Shown one piece after another: positions 9,614-19,920 of a stretch of 64,000 nucleotides of DNA. A model generated the notes under the pieces. The model was not told where the DNA came from and searched no databases. It saw only the letters and a list, made by a program, of their open reading frames with translations. Made by a program: the position numbers and the translations under genes. The stretch is from Pseudo-nitzschia pungens (Eukaryota > Bacillariophyta > Bacillariophyceae > Bacillariales > Bacillariaceae): contig CM074768.1 in NCBI GenBank assembly GCA_037355855.1, positions 682,001-746,000 on the forward strand, read 5' to 3'. Every line of letters starts with the position of its first letter. Position 1 is the first letter of the stretch.

Positions 9614-11899
9614 TCATCCCCCTGGTTGGTCTGCAACTTGGTGGGTGTTGACGATGGGAAACACTTTGCGTTTGGCTTTGGCCTTGGCACAATCCTCACA
9701 GGGTTTCAAAGAGCCTTCGGTGATGATCCATTTCAATGCCTTGGCTGTTGCCCGAACCTTCCTTTCATTGGCATGCCCTAGGAGCTTGTGGGCTCGGTCA
9801 ATATTCATCTTCACCCCTGGTCCTGTGGCTGCTCCGACAGCTGCTGTAGTTATTTCACCTTCAACTCTTCTGAAGTAGCCAACCCACACACAGCTTGTCA
9901 ACGTAGGTACTCTGATATCAAACCTCAACTCCATATTCCCCTTTCGTAGGGTCCATCCTTTGCTTCTGCTGCCCTCAGCGCTCCATCCACTTTCCATAGC
10001 AACGTTGGCTGAGAACAAATTAAATGCAAACTTTGGATTAAAACTCACATTGCTCAACATCATTCTGTTTTGGAACTTGCCTTTGTTGTCCAGTTTCTCA
10101 CAGCATAGATCACCAACCCTGCAAGACTCCACATCTCCACTTTGTGTTGTAATGGTTGTGGAATTGTCATGGAGGTTGATGGCTCCTCTCATGCTGTTGG
10201 AACTGTGACTTGTTGCTCCACTGTCAAACACAAATACATTGTCATCATATAGGAGGTCAAATCCCTTGGGTGCATTATCTCCTGATTGTTGAGTGCTCCA
10301 TAATTGCAATGCTGTTGGTGATTGCTGGATTTGCATGGAGGTCAGCATGATGGACGCCAAAATGAAATCACACTGAACACTGTTGTAATCCACATTCATG
10401 GCGGCGCCTTGCATGTCTCTCATGGATGATTTCCAGCCGCGTGGGCGTTTGTCCTTATTCCTCTCATCCTCCCAGCACTTCTCAGTTGGGTGTTGCTTGC
10501 CACAGATATTGCAAGTTGCTCTGCCATTTCCATTTCCTCTGTGATTACCTCCACCATTCCCTCCATTGCTGTTGTTATTTCCATTGCCCTTCCCATTGCT
10601 GCTGCCATTGCCATTGCCACTCCAATTGCCATTGCCATTTCCAGTTGGGTGAATCTTGGGTAGTCCTGCTGCGCGTCTTGGGCATTGAAAGGCCTTGTGG
10701 TTCTCACCCTGACACCAATAACAAATGATTTTGCTGTTCCACTGGTCCCTTGCATCGCTGGGGTTTGGGCTGCAAAATGTGTCAGCGCCAATCAGGCTCA
10801 TGTCTCTCACGCTGCCACCTCCCCGACCCTTTAATACCACCACAGAGTTGTACAAGTTGGTTGCTGTCTTCTCCAGCCGTTCCCAAATGTCAAAATCATT
10901 CACTTTCTGTTCCTTCAATTCATTCAACTGAGTTGTGATGGAGATCACTAGGTACTGTGGAATTGCATGCAACAGTGTGGCAAACAGTTCCTCATTCGTA
11001 GGCTTTATGGTCTTGTATTGGTACTTCTGAATCAATCCATATATCTTCTCAAAGATCTCCTTGGGATGATCCAAAGCACCCATCTTGATTGCCTTCCGGT
11101 CCTTATCCAGCTGAATCCTGTCTGATGTGTCAGTCCTCCTGTACAGTTTGAACAGCTCGTCAAAGATCCTGTGAACTCTACCTCGGGGCCACTTCCTTTT
11201 GGTTTCCTTGTTTTGTTCCTCTGTGGCTCCATTATCAAACTTGGATTTCTCAATGATGGCATATCCAGTGTTGTTGTTGTGGAATGCCGTGTACAAATCA
11301 TTCAGAGCCTTGGTGTGCTTTCTCATCGCCTTCTTCTGTGCTTTCTCCATGGATGCGTAGGCTGTTGCTTCACCATCACTTGGCAGGTCTGGATGTGGAT
11401 CTGAGCTCACACATTCTTGGTACTTGTTTCTGCTTGCATGAGCTAGGAACTGTCTGAACCATCCTTCAAAATCCACATCTCCAGAGTTTGACAGCTTGGG
11501 GACCTTGGTGTACGGCATGTTGGAATCACTGGAGTCACTTGAATCACTTGACGAGTCGGTCTCTTCTGAATCGATGTCGGTGTAGGAGTCGTATTCACTT
11601 TCACTTTCAGAAGAGCTGTCACTGCTGCTGTTGCTGCTTGTTGAGTCTCCGTCGTCTCCTCCGTTGTTTCCGTCGTTTCCGTCATCTCCGTCGTTTCCGT
11701 TGTTGTTGTTTATTGCAGCAAGTTCTGCAGCGAGACCTTCCTCGTTTGGGTAATCAAAGCTTAATTCTTCTTCTTCTTCCAACTGCAATCGGGCCCTATC
11801 AGCGCTTCTGCTTCTTTCTTCTCTTCTTCTTCGTGCGTCTGCTAGTTGTCGTCTGCCTCTTTCTCTCAATCGTTCAGCAGATTGTTGTATTTCTTCCAT
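9614..11899 (-). CDS. Copia Gag-protease polyprotein (with start of integrase)
   Basis: 761 residues starting at an ATG. An Arg/Glu-rich and then Asn/Asp/Ser-rich acidic N-terminus is followed by a Gag-like region (about 130-360). A canonical CX2CX4HX4C zinc knuckle uses C393, C396, H401 and C406. A Gly/Asn-rich linker and a second knuckle follow (C463, C466, H470, C475). The protease motif DSGATSH starts at D559. The C-terminal part has the HX3H...CEDC pre-integrase zinc site (about 705-745). The frame ends at a TGA and continues in phase downstream. The product would package element RNA, but the element lacks RT, so any activity would depend on helper elements. Confidence 0.85.
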   Translation of the reverse strand: MEEIQQSAERLRERGRRQLADARRRREERSRSADRARLQLEEEEELSFDYPNEEGLAAELAAINNNNGNDGDDGNDGNNGGDDGDSTSSNSSSDSSSESESEYDSYTDIDSEETDSSSDSSDSSDSNMPYTKVPKLSNSGDVDFEGWFRQFLAHASRNKYQECVSSDPHPDLPSDGEATAYASMEKAQKKAMRKHTKALNDLYTAFHNNNTGYAIIEKSKFDNGATEEQNKETKRKWPRGRVHRIFDELFKLYRRTDTSDRIQLDKDRKAIKMGALDHPKEIFEKIYGLIQKYQYKTIKPTNEELFATLLHAIPQYLVISITTQLNELKEQKVNDFDIWERLEKTATNLYNSVVVLKGRGGGSVRDMSLIGADTFCSPNPSDARDQWNSKIICYWCQGENHKAFQCPRRAAGLPKIHPTGNGNGNWSGNGNGSSNGKGNGNNNSNGGNGGGNHRGNGNGRATCNICGKQHPTEKCWEDERNKDKRPRGWKSSMRDMQGAAMNVDYNSVQCDFILASIMLTSMQIQQSPTALQLWSTQQSGDNAPKGFDLLYDDNVFVFDSGATSHSSNSMRGAINLHDNSTTITTQSGDVESCRVGDLCCEKLDNKGKFQNRMMLSNVSFNPKFAFNLFSANVAMESGWSAEGSRSKGWTLRKGNMELRFDIRVPTLTSCVWVGYFRRVEGEITTAAVGAATGPGVKMNIDRAHKLLGHANERKVRATAKALKWIITEGSLKPCEDCAKAKAKRKVFPIVNTHQVADQPGG

Positions 11900-12257
11900 T
11901 CGTAATTGTCGTATTTTCTTATTCTTTCTGTCTTCCTTTCTTCAATCGTACTTGACTCAGCAAGTCGACCCTGGTCGTATTCGGTGCTTCGTTTTGCTCT
12001 CCAGAATAGATCCGCAGCTGATCAGTGCTGCCTGCAGGACTGGCTTTGTACCTCTTGGTTTGCTCCCTTAGTCCACTCTGCAATCTTATCCACTTTGTTG
12101 GATAGACCCAAATCGTATCCGTGCCACGTTCTATGCTCCGGACAGACCTGATGACAATTAAATCGTATCCACCGTGTCGATTGGTGAATAGATCTGCAAT
12201 CGTACCCTCGTACCGATCCGACGTATCGTGTACTGAAGATAGACCTGTAAGCCTTAA
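11900..12257 (-). other. Copia 5' leader, left of the gypsy insertion
   Basis: This untranslated leader of the copia element continues on the far side of the gypsy insertion at 18120-18183. No primer-binding site matching a familiar tRNA 3' end was recognised next to the right LTR. Confidence 0.6.
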
Positions 12258-12442
12258 TGCCATACCCCGGGTCTACTAGTGATTAGAATAGTAGTGATAT
12301 GCAAATTGTGAGCTCTATCAATTAGTCTATTGCTATTGCTTTCGATAGGCATTTGGAATCGGCGATTCCAACGCCTCGCTAATTTATCCTCAACCTTAAT
12401 CCAGTCCCGAGTAGACTCGTGACTGTATTCCGGTGCACGGCA
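12258..12442 (-). repeat. Gypsy 3' LTR
   Basis: 185 bp, identical to the 5' LTR as read. The outer end carries the TSD CTTAA at 12253-12257. Confidence 0.93.
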
Positions 12443-12466
12443 TGCTCCTCCATGGTACTGTAACAA

Positions 12467-15400
12467 TTACTTCTCTGGTTCAGGGCTATCCCTGCAATAA
12501 TAGGGGTGGACTCTCCTGATGTTAACCCGGTCAGTTACAAAAGGAGCAGTTTCAATAGTTACAGTTCCATTATCATGGGCCTTGAGCACCTTGTAAGGTC
12601 CTTGCCGTGGGAAGGATAGTTTTGGAATAATGCCCTTCCTTTCCAGGGTGACATAGTCTCCTTCTTTATAGACATGGGGGATCCTCTTCTGGTTTTCCCT
12701 GATGTTGCTCTTGTGGATGCTTTTCTGCTTCCTTGCTTGGATTGCTTCCCAATCCACTGGGAAGTTCACCGGCATGAACATATCCCGTCCGAACACCAGT
12801 TGTGCTGGAGAGTATCCCAGCGTGGTGTGGATGGCACTTCTGATAGCGTACGCTGCCTTGGTAGTGAATTCCTCAAAGGGGTCCTTCTCATGGAGGTCTC
12901 TTTGTTCCAGGTTAAAGGACAATAGGCAGTCCTTCAGGACCTGGTGGATTCTCTCCAGCACTGAGTTGGATTGTGGGTTCCAGGCGCCACTGGGTTTTCT
13001 TTTCATCCCCATGTTGTCACAGAGCTCTTGGAACTCTGCTTTGAACTCACTTCCACCATCGAATCCGATTTCTTTTGGTCGAGGATATCTTGCTAGCCAG
13101 GTACTATCCAACAATCGTTGAGTTTCTGCTGCATTTGGTGAGTCCTTCAGGTGGGCCAGTTCAAACCATCCGGTCACTGGATCCACCATGGTGAGCACAT
13201 GGATATGGTAGTCTTTACCATTTTTATTGTGGACAGTTGCAGGTCCCCAGAGGTCCACATTGACCCTCTGCCATTTGGTGACTTCCACTGCTTTCTCTGG
13301 TAGTAGTCCATACTTCTTCCGGCCACTCTTTTTGAACATCTGGCACGTGTGACAGTGTTTACAGAGATCCTGAACGTCCTTTCGTAGGCCTTTCCAGGTG
13401 AAGACTGAGCGTATGCTCTGTTCCATTCTCTTTTCTCCGGGATGGACCAACATGCTGTGGTACCATTCCATGACTCTGTCCTTGAGTTTGTCGGGAATCA
13501 GAATCTTTCCTTCTTTGTGGATTAGGTTGTAACCTTCCACCATTTTGGTGGTTAGTCGATTGTCTTTTTCCAGAGCACTCATGATTCCTGTGTCCTTTTG
13601 CTGGTAGAACTGAATCATGTCCGGGGCAAGTGGGAATGCACTATTGCCCTGGAATTCTTCCGGCACTTCTCCAAGCGGGAATAGGAGTTGCCGGAGGTGC
13701 TCTTCCTCATCCGCGTAGGTGAGGGGCTTATTTGGTGGTAGCCATTCCACTGTGTCCGCTGGATCATCAGTAATATCCAGTCGTGATAGTGCATCTGCTG
13801 CATCGTTGTCTTTGCCAGCCACGTGCTTGACTACCGGGTGGAACTCCTCCATGAGGAGTTTCCACCGGACCATCCTTTGGGTGGGCATCTGCTGATAGAG
13901 CAGATTAAGGTGGTCTGTGTGAATAATCACATCTTGTCCTCGTAGGATTCCTTCGAATGCCTTCAGGCCTTCTACTATGCCCAGGAGTTCTTTTTCTCCA
14001 ACAGTGTAGTTGAGCTGCGCTGAGTTCAGCTTCCGGGTGTAGAAACCAAGTGGCTTGCCATCTTGGCATACAGTTGCTCCCAGTTGCCTATCGCTGGCGT
14101 CTGAGTAGAGATGAAATGGTTTCGTAAAGTCCGGGAATGCAAGCTTAGCTTCATCTGCGAGCATCCTCTTCGCCTCCATGAAAGCTTTCTGCTCTGCTGG
14201 ACCCCAATACCAGTTCATTTTGCCCTTTTTCCCTGCGAGTTTGTTCAGAGGGGCTAGGATGTGGGAGCGGCGCTTCCACATGTCCCTGTAAAAGTTTACC
14301 ATTCCAAGAAACATCTTGAGTTGCTTGGTGTTCTTGGGGGCTTCTAGTCGCTTCATCGCCTCCAGTTTCTTTGGCTGGGGCTGAATGCCTTCTGTTGTTA
14401 ACAGAAATCCCAGATATTCCACTTCTTTTTGCATGAAAAAGGATTTTCTGAGGTTGGCTCGGAAGCCAGCATCGTCCAGTCTCTGTAGGACTGTATCGAT
14501 TTTGTGGAGGTGATCCTGTTCGGATTCTCCCTCTCGTTGAATGATCAGGATGTCATCGATATAGACGAGGACGTAGTCCAGGTCCCCTAGTAGGTTCATC
14601 ATGACTGACTGGAAGATATCGGGTGCACATGCAATTCCCATTGCCAATCGTTTGTAGGCATATTTTCCCCATGGCAAAATGGTAGAGCAAATCTTCTGGC
14701 TTTCCTTGCAAATGGGAATGGTATAATATCCCTGGGACAAGTCAAGCGCCGTAGCTGACTTGAACTTTTGTAGTCTTTGGATCGTTTCCCCTATTCGTGG
14801 TAGTGGGAATGGTTTCCTTTGGATGGCTGCGTTCATCTTTCGAAAGTCGGTTAGGACGCGAATGTCCCCTGTCTTCTTGGGTTGACAGAAGGTAGGGGAT
14901 GCCCACGGTGAGTCGTCATCGTGGGGGAGTTTTTCCAGGACTCCAATATCACAGAGCCTGGTGATCTCCTTTCGGAGTGCTTGTTCAAAGGCATGGGGTA
15001 CGGAATAGTACCTCTGCCGGACCGGTTTGACCCCTGGTTGGAGTTCAATGGACACCGGTTCTATGTTTTTGAGCAGACCCAATCCTCCTCCAAAGAGTGT
15101 TGGGAATTTCTTCAGTGTTTTCTTCAGCGCTTCCTTGGACGCGTCTGTAATCTCCAGGTCATTGACCATAGCATCTATATCGACTTTGGAGTAGTCGGCG
15201 TCCAGGATTTTGGCTTGCCTTTCTTCCTCTTGTTGGAGGATTGGACTTTGTGTGTTGGCAAAGAATACTGCCTCACATTTGTCCGGGTCAGAGAGCTCCC
15301 CCATCCCCTTCATGGGAATAGAGTCACCCTGCCATTCGATCGTACGGGAGCTGTATTTTATATCCAGTCCGAGTTGTGCCATTAGATCGGATCCTATGAT

Positions 15401-15736
15401 CATGTCATAGGGCACTTCCTCATGGTGGTGATATTCATCCACTTGGAAGGTCCATTTGATGGTCTTGGAATTTGAAAATTCTATCAGCCTTAGTCCCACT
15501 GAAGCCGCAGACTTGGTTCTGAACTTGCCTCCGTACGTGTTGTAGGTGACAGTTCTTTGGTCTCGGTTCGTTAGTTGACTTCGGTTGACAAAGTGCCTTA
15601 GTATGATGGATTTGGAGCACCCGGAGTCGAGTAGGCCCCGGAGCATCCTCCCCCTTCCCTTGTGGTCCAATACCTCCACACAGACGTCTGCGAATCGGTT
15701 GATTACGCGCGGTCCGGTGTGGATGGTATTGGCCAT
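12467..15736 (-). CDS. pol: Gypsy Pol polyprotein
   Basis: 1089 residues from an ATG that directly follows the gag TGA in the same frame. Domains in order: aspartic protease with LLDSGCSKS (D37); reverse transcriptase, about 230-430, with the YIDD catalytic box at 392-395; RNase H with D546 (YSDAS), E581/E583 and D608; integrase zinc site H760, H765, C795, C798; integrase core D828 (VDLWGP), D893 (GFDGGSEF) and E928 (LER); then a basic C-terminal domain. The RT-RNaseH-IN order defines Ty3/gypsy. All catalytic residues are present. It would copy element RNA into cDNA and insert it into the genome. Confidence 0.95.
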   Translation of the reverse strand: MANTIHTGPRVINRFADVCVEVLDHKGRGRMLRGLLDSGCSKSIILRHFVNRSQLTNRDQRTVTYNTYGGKFRTKSAASVGLRLIEFSNSKTIKWTFQVDEYHHHEEVPYDMIIGSDLMAQLGLDIKYSSRTIEWQGDSIPMKGMGELSDPDKCEAVFFANTQSPILQQEEERQAKILDADYSKVDIDAMVNDLEITDASKEALKKTLKKFPTLFGGGLGLLKNIEPVSIELQPGVKPVRQRYYSVPHAFEQALRKEITRLCDIGVLEKLPHDDDSPWASPTFCQPKKTGDIRVLTDFRKMNAAIQRKPFPLPRIGETIQRLQKFKSATALDLSQGYYTIPICKESQKICSTILPWGKYAYKRLAMGIACAPDIFQSVMMNLLGDLDYVLVYIDDILIIQREGESEQDHLHKIDTVLQRLDDAGFRANLRKSFFMQKEVEYLGFLLTTEGIQPQPKKLEAMKRLEAPKNTKQLKMFLGMVNFYRDMWKRRSHILAPLNKLAGKKGKMNWYWGPAEQKAFMEAKRMLADEAKLAFPDFTKPFHLYSDASDRQLGATVCQDGKPLGFYTRKLNSAQLNYTVGEKELLGIVEGLKAFEGILRGQDVIIHTDHLNLLYQQMPTQRMVRWKLLMEEFHPVVKHVAGKDNDAADALSRLDITDDPADTVEWLPPNKPLTYADEEEHLRQLLFPLGEVPEEFQGNSAFPLAPDMIQFYQQKDTGIMSALEKDNRLTTKMVEGYNLIHKEGKILIPDKLKDRVMEWYHSMLVHPGEKRMEQSIRSVFTWKGLRKDVQDLCKHCHTCQMFKKSGRKKYGLLPEKAVEVTKWQRVNVDLWGPATVHNKNGKDYHIHVLTMVDPVTGWFELAHLKDSPNAAETQRLLDSTWLARYPRPKEIGFDGGSEFKAEFQELCDNMGMKRKPSGAWNPQSNSVLERIHQVLKDCLLSFNLEQRDLHEKDPFEEFTTKAAYAIRSAIHTTLGYSPAQLVFGRDMFMPVNFPVDWEAIQARKQKSIHKSNIRENQKRIPHVYKEGDYVTLERKGIIPKLSFPRQGPYKVLKAHDNGTVTIETAPFVTDRVNIRRVHPYYCRDSPEPEK

Positions 15737-17179
15737 TCAGTTGTGGGATCCTTTCTTTTTAAAGGTCTTTCTGTACTTTCTTCTGTACTCTTTGAGTTCC
15801 CGTTCGGAGATGTCGATCTCGTCATCGGAGACTTCGTGGTCCGCTTGGGCCGTGGCCAGTACATACGAGTACTCGTGGTTCGATAGATTCCTTCCCCAGT
15901 GGGGTTTGGAGTGTTGCTCAGTGTCTGAGTCTTGTTCTTTTGCCACAAAGTGCTCCTTGAGCAGGTTGATGGTTTCCCGGTCGAACTTTCCCTTCTTGGG
16001 AGGTCCGCCGGTTAGTTTCCAGCATTTGCCGGCATGGACCTTGCCACAGGTCTTGCATAGCTGTTTGTTGCTGTTGTCCACAGGGCGCTTCTTTTTGCCA
16101 GGGGATTTCCCGTGGTGGGTTCCTCCCCCAGATGCGGCCTTGGGGGTCTTCTTGGTGACGCCGGTCTGCTTTTCGAGGTCGGTGATGCGTTGTTGCATTA
16201 GTGCTTCCTTCCGGATGGTGATTTCCAGGTTTTCGAGCTTGTCGATAGTGGTGTTAAAGGAGTGGGTGTAGAGGTCCCAACTAATGTGCTCCAGCTTCTC
16301 GCGTTGGGAGTGGGTCATGTTGGCATCTAGGATTTCTTTCATTTCTCCTTGGGTGAAACTTCTTGGTGTTTCCATTTGGTCACTGCCACATTCCCAGAGG
16401 CAATCTGGGAGGTAGCTTTGGAGTTCGGCCATTCGGTTGGCCCAGGCTCTAATGCCATGTTTGAGGTCCACGCGCATGCCTCGCATGAATCGGCGGAGGA
16501 CGATATACGAGCGCTTGCCGTGTTGGTCATTGCCAAAGATTTTGAGTTTGAGGGCATGCATGCATTCCTCGATGACATCCTTTCTGTACTCCTGGGATTG
16601 GTAGTACTGGATGAGGGCGCTTGCGGCCTTTTTCTTTGGGATTGGAGACTCGAGGTTGTTGGTCTCCGATTCTTTGGCCGAACTCGCCTTGGCGGTGTCG
16701 GTTTTGTCGGCGTTTGGAGCTTGCTCCTTTGCCGTCTCCTTGGAGGCTCCCGTGGGAGTTTCGGCGGCGTCTTGCCCCATTGATAGCAGGATGTTTGCTT
16801 GGTCCCTTTGTTCGATCTCTTGGATCTTTTTCTGTACGTGTCTGGTCTGATGGACCTTGTGGGTCGGTTCGGCCAAGTAGGTCCGCGCGAGCGTTCGCTG
16901 GACAAGTCCGAGTGCCTCAATAGAGAGGATTCTCTGTACTAGGACCTCCAATTTCTGGTCCCCGTTGAGTTTGTCATTGCCAGCAATTTTCTGGTCAAAG
17001 TCTCTCTTCCAGATAAGGAAGAGTTCTGGTCTTTCAGTACCATTGAGAACCTTCAGGTAGTCGCTGAATGCGATTCCACCTTGTTCGCTGTCTACATTCA
17101 TCTTTACGGTGGTGGCGTCTTCCGGCCAGTCCTCCCGTGTGACGTTGAAAGGTTTCAGTTTGGTTCCTTTAGACGTCAT
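15737..17179 (-). CDS. gag: Gypsy Gag
   Basis: 480 residues starting at an ATG. The N-terminal half is a helical capsid-like region with no strong motif. A Glu/Lys/Ala-rich stretch lies near 150-190. A zinc knuckle of compact spacing (CKTCGKVHAGKC) sits near 375-390, followed by an acidic tail and a Lys/Arg-rich end. The stop TGA is followed immediately by the pol ATG in the same reading frame. Pol could therefore be made by stop-codon readthrough or by termination-reinitiation; no frameshift is needed. Confidence 0.9.
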   Translation of the reverse strand: MTSKGTKLKPFNVTREDWPEDATTVKMNVDSEQGGIAFSDYLKVLNGTERPELFLIWKRDFDQKIAGNDKLNGDQKLEVLVQRILSIEALGLVQRTLARTYLAEPTHKVHQTRHVQKKIQEIEQRDQANILLSMGQDAAETPTGASKETAKEQAPNADKTDTAKASSAKESETNNLESPIPKKKAASALIQYYQSQEYRKDVIEECMHALKLKIFGNDQHGKRSYIVLRRFMRGMRVDLKHGIRAWANRMAELQSYLPDCLWECGSDQMETPRSFTQGEMKEILDANMTHSQREKLEHISWDLYTHSFNTTIDKLENLEITIRKEALMQQRITDLEKQTGVTKKTPKAASGGGTHHGKSPGKKKRPVDNSNKQLCKTCGKVHAGKCWKLTGGPPKKGKFDRETINLLKEHFVAKEQDSDTEQHSKPHWGRNLSNHEYSYVLATAQADHEVSDDEIDISERELKEYRRKYRKTFKKKGSHN

Positions 17180-17934
17180 GGTGAGTTAATCAGTCAGTTA
17201 TTATATTTTAGTTTAATTAGTTACAGTATTTCTGTAAGTTGTTAGTTGGGTTGGAAATGAGCAAAAAGTGATTGCTCCAGTGTTTCCCCCTGGGGTTCAC
17301 TTCCACGCGATACCCCGTGTTGCGACTGATTTTCCCCCTGGTTTGTCCAGTGGTGGGAGTTGTTTCTCTCTTTAGTTCCCGGGAATCCTGTGGTTCTCCG
17401 GAGTTGTTTCTGTTTTTATTTTGTGGGATTCGATTCCCGTGGTTCTCCGGCGTTGCTTCTCTATTAAGCAATCACCGGGCCGGTCCCACTTCCCGTTTCC
17501 CGTGGGATTGGTGGTGTTTAGGTATTCATTATATACCTTTCCGGATATCCGTATACTTCGGTTTTGGTTGGCATCCCCTATTCGGTCTGTCCATCCACTC
17601 AGTGTTGGTCCAATTAGTCCACTCACTGGATTATGTGTCACTTTTTCGACACTTATTTCATTATTTCTTTGTTCGATTATTTCTGTTGTCGACCATGGTC
17701 CTGTTTAGGTACTTAGGTGTCTCTGTTGCTGCTGTTGCTCCCTTCTTTGGGCGCCAACAGTTGCTGGGGTCGGTCTTCCTTGTGCTGCAGACACTGGATA
17801 TCCTTCTCCCTGTTTTTTTTTTTGCTTCTCTGCGCCTCCATTTTTCGGCAGTTTCTTCGGTCCCGTCGGTTTGTCGGCCGATCGGTCCCTTCTTTTGCTC
17901 ATGGTCATCAGCGCTCAGCTTGATTTTAAAATCA
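17180..17934 (-). other. Gypsy 5' leader
   Basis: 755 bases between the 5' LTR and the gag ATG. Next to the LTR it begins with a self-complementary TGATTTTAAAATCA. No clear match to a tRNA 3' end was recognised, so the primer is undetermined. Confidence 0.7.
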
Positions 17935-18119
17935 TGCCATACCCCGGGTCTACTAGTGATTAGAATAGTAGTGATATGCAAATTGTGAGCTCTATCAATT
18001 AGTCTATTGCTATTGCTTTCGATAGGCATTTGGAATCGGCGATTCCAACGCCTCGCTAATTTATCCTCAACCTTAATCCAGTCCCGAGTAGACTCGTGAC
18101 TGTATTCCGGTGCACGGCA
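17935..18119 (-). repeat. Gypsy 5' LTR
   Basis: 185 bp, identical to the 3' LTR as read. The TSD CTTAA follows at 18120-18124. Confidence 0.93.
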
Positions 18120-18183
18120 CTTAACCTTACTACCTGTACTCAGTCTAACGGTCTTACAAAGCGCTTCGTAATTCTTCGAAGAA

Positions 18184-18476
18184 TGTTTGGAGGGCTCTGT
18201 ACGATCGTGTAGATTTTGTACTAAGTGTGAGGTTTTGTTGGTGTTTTAATGTTTTGCTTACTTTAATTGTGAGCAGAAATGAATCCACTCTAATTTTCAC
18301 TAAATTTCTCTTTTCATTCTCTTTTACATGCATTCTTGTGTTATTTCTTGTTTTGGAGAATCTTTGCTGATTCACTTGGTTCTCCACGATGCTGATTCAC
18401 TTAATTCTCCATTTATTTGTTTTGAATCGTGTTGATCAAGTCACAGTTTGAGCACGTCTGGAATCAGGTCCAAACA
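18184..18476 (-). repeat. Copia 5' LTR, full length
   Basis: 293 bp from TGTTTGGAGG to GGTCCAAACA. The copia TSD AACAC follows at 18477-18481. Fragments of the same LTR occur at 2637-2885 and, reversed, at about 26760-26890. Confidence 0.88.
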
Positions 18477-18839
18477 AACACACACAACAAAGACGACAAA
18501 CACATAAATTTCGATTCGAACGAAGACGACGGCAAACGAACTGAACTGAACTTAACAAACAAAACAAACGAATAAACACACGAAACTAAACAAAACAAAT
18601 GAAACAACCGAACAAACAAAACATTATCGTAGTACATTAAATTGTTTCAAGAATTTGGTTGTTGTCTTGCACCACAGCGCCCCGTACGGCGCCCCGTATG
18701 GAGCCTCGTGGTTGTCGTTGTCGTGGTCGTGCTGCCGGCGGCGTTTCCATCGTAAACGACTTAGCCTTTACAAGATGATTGTGGAGCGTCGAAAGTGTCT
18801 TCTTATTGGTGGTTGCCTCCAACGATTCCCCAGCAGCAA

Positions 18840-19920
18840 CTCGACGCTTCGCTGCTGTCCCCTGTATATCGACGCTTCGCTGCTGTCCCCCTGTAACGGT
18901 ATATCGTCGCTTTGCCACTGCTTGCTGCTCCCCCCTGTACTGGTGTTTATGGTATCTTTTTACAGTACAAAAACAACACATCGACCTAGCAAAACCCAAT
19001 ACATTATTCGCTGCTCGCTGCTGTTTGCTGTATATCGACGCGTTGCTGCTGCTTGCTGTCCCCCCCTGTAGAATAAACGCTTTGCTTCTATTTGCTGCTT
19101 GCTGTTCCCCCCCTACTGTATCGCCTTTATCTCTCTTTGCAGTACATAATCCACGCGTCGAACCCAGCGAAACCCTTGTACGTTATTCGCTGCTTGCTGC
19201 TCGCTGCTTGCTGCTCCCCTGTATATTGACGCTTGCTGCATATCAAGTGTTTTTGTTGTAGATTGACGCGTTGCTGCTGCTGTCCCCTGTATTATTGACA
19301 CGTTGTTGTTCGCCGTACATCAACGCATTGCTGTCCCCTGTATTATTGACGCGTTGCTGCTTGCTGTCCCCCCTGTATTATCGACGCGTTGCTTGCTGTT
19401 TGCTGCTTGCTGCTGCTTGCTGTCCCCCCTGTATTATTGACGCGTTGCTGCTTGCTGTCCCCCCCGTATTATTGACGCGTTGCTTGCTGTTTGCTGCTTG
19501 CTGTCCCCCCTGTGTATTATCGACGCGTTGGTTGCTGCTTGCTGTCTCCCCTGTATTATCGACGCGCTGCTTGCTGTTTGCTGCTTGCTGTCACCCTGTA
19601 TTATCGACGCGTTGCTTGCTGCTTGCTGTCCCCCCTGTATTATCGACGCGTTGCTTGCTGTTTGCTGCTTGCTGTCCCCCCTGTATTTTCGACGCGTTGC
19701 TTGCTGCTTGCTGTCCCCCCTGTATTATCGACGCGTTGCTTGCTGTTTGCTGCTTGCTGTCCCCCCTGTATTATCGACGCATTGCTTGCTGCTTGCTGTC
19801 CCCCCCGTATTATTGACGCGTTGCTTGCTGTTTGCTGCTTGCTGTCCCCCCTGTATTATCGACGCGTTGCTTGCTACTTGCTGCTTGCTGCTTGCTGCTT
19901 GCTGCTTGCTGTCCCCAATC
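18840..19920. repeat. GC-rich minisatellite (39- and 46-bp units)
   Basis: Units of the form CTGTATTATCGACGCGTTGC + TTGCTG repeats + CTGTCCCCC alternate between about 39 and 46 bp. They are regular from 19290 and more diverged from 18840. Several overlapping Cys/Leu-rich open frames arise only because the repeat lacks stop codons. They are not annotated as genes. Confidence 0.85.

Larger units (their letters stand above)
12258..18119 (-). mobile_element. Ty3/gypsy LTR retrotransposon, structurally intact
   Basis: A 5862-bp element with 185-bp LTRs (12258-12442 and 17935-18119) that read identically base by base, TG...CA ends, and the target duplication CTTAA on both sides (12253-12257 and 18120-18124). 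The minus strand carries gag, then pol with protease, RT, RNase H and integrase, all open. A purine-rich GGAGGAGCA abuts the 3' LTR (polypurine tract). It sits in the leader of the older copia element. Identical LTRs and open frames point to a recent insertion that could still be active. Confidence 0.95.
8083..18476 (-). mobile_element. Ty1/copia-type LTR retrotransposon, internally deleted, hosting a gypsy element
   Basis: The right LTR is 18184-18476 (293 bp, TG...CA). The left LTR survives only as 8083-8256. The 5-bp direct repeat AACAC flanks the element at 8078-8082 and 18477-18481, so both outer ends are original. Coding order on the minus strand is gag, protease, integrase (11899 down to 8240). 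Reverse transcriptase and RNase H are missing: the integrase frame runs straight into the truncated left LTR, as one deletion from inside the LTR to the end of the integrase region would produce. Removing the nested gypsy element leaves about 4.5 kb. It cannot be autonomous. Confidence 0.88.
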
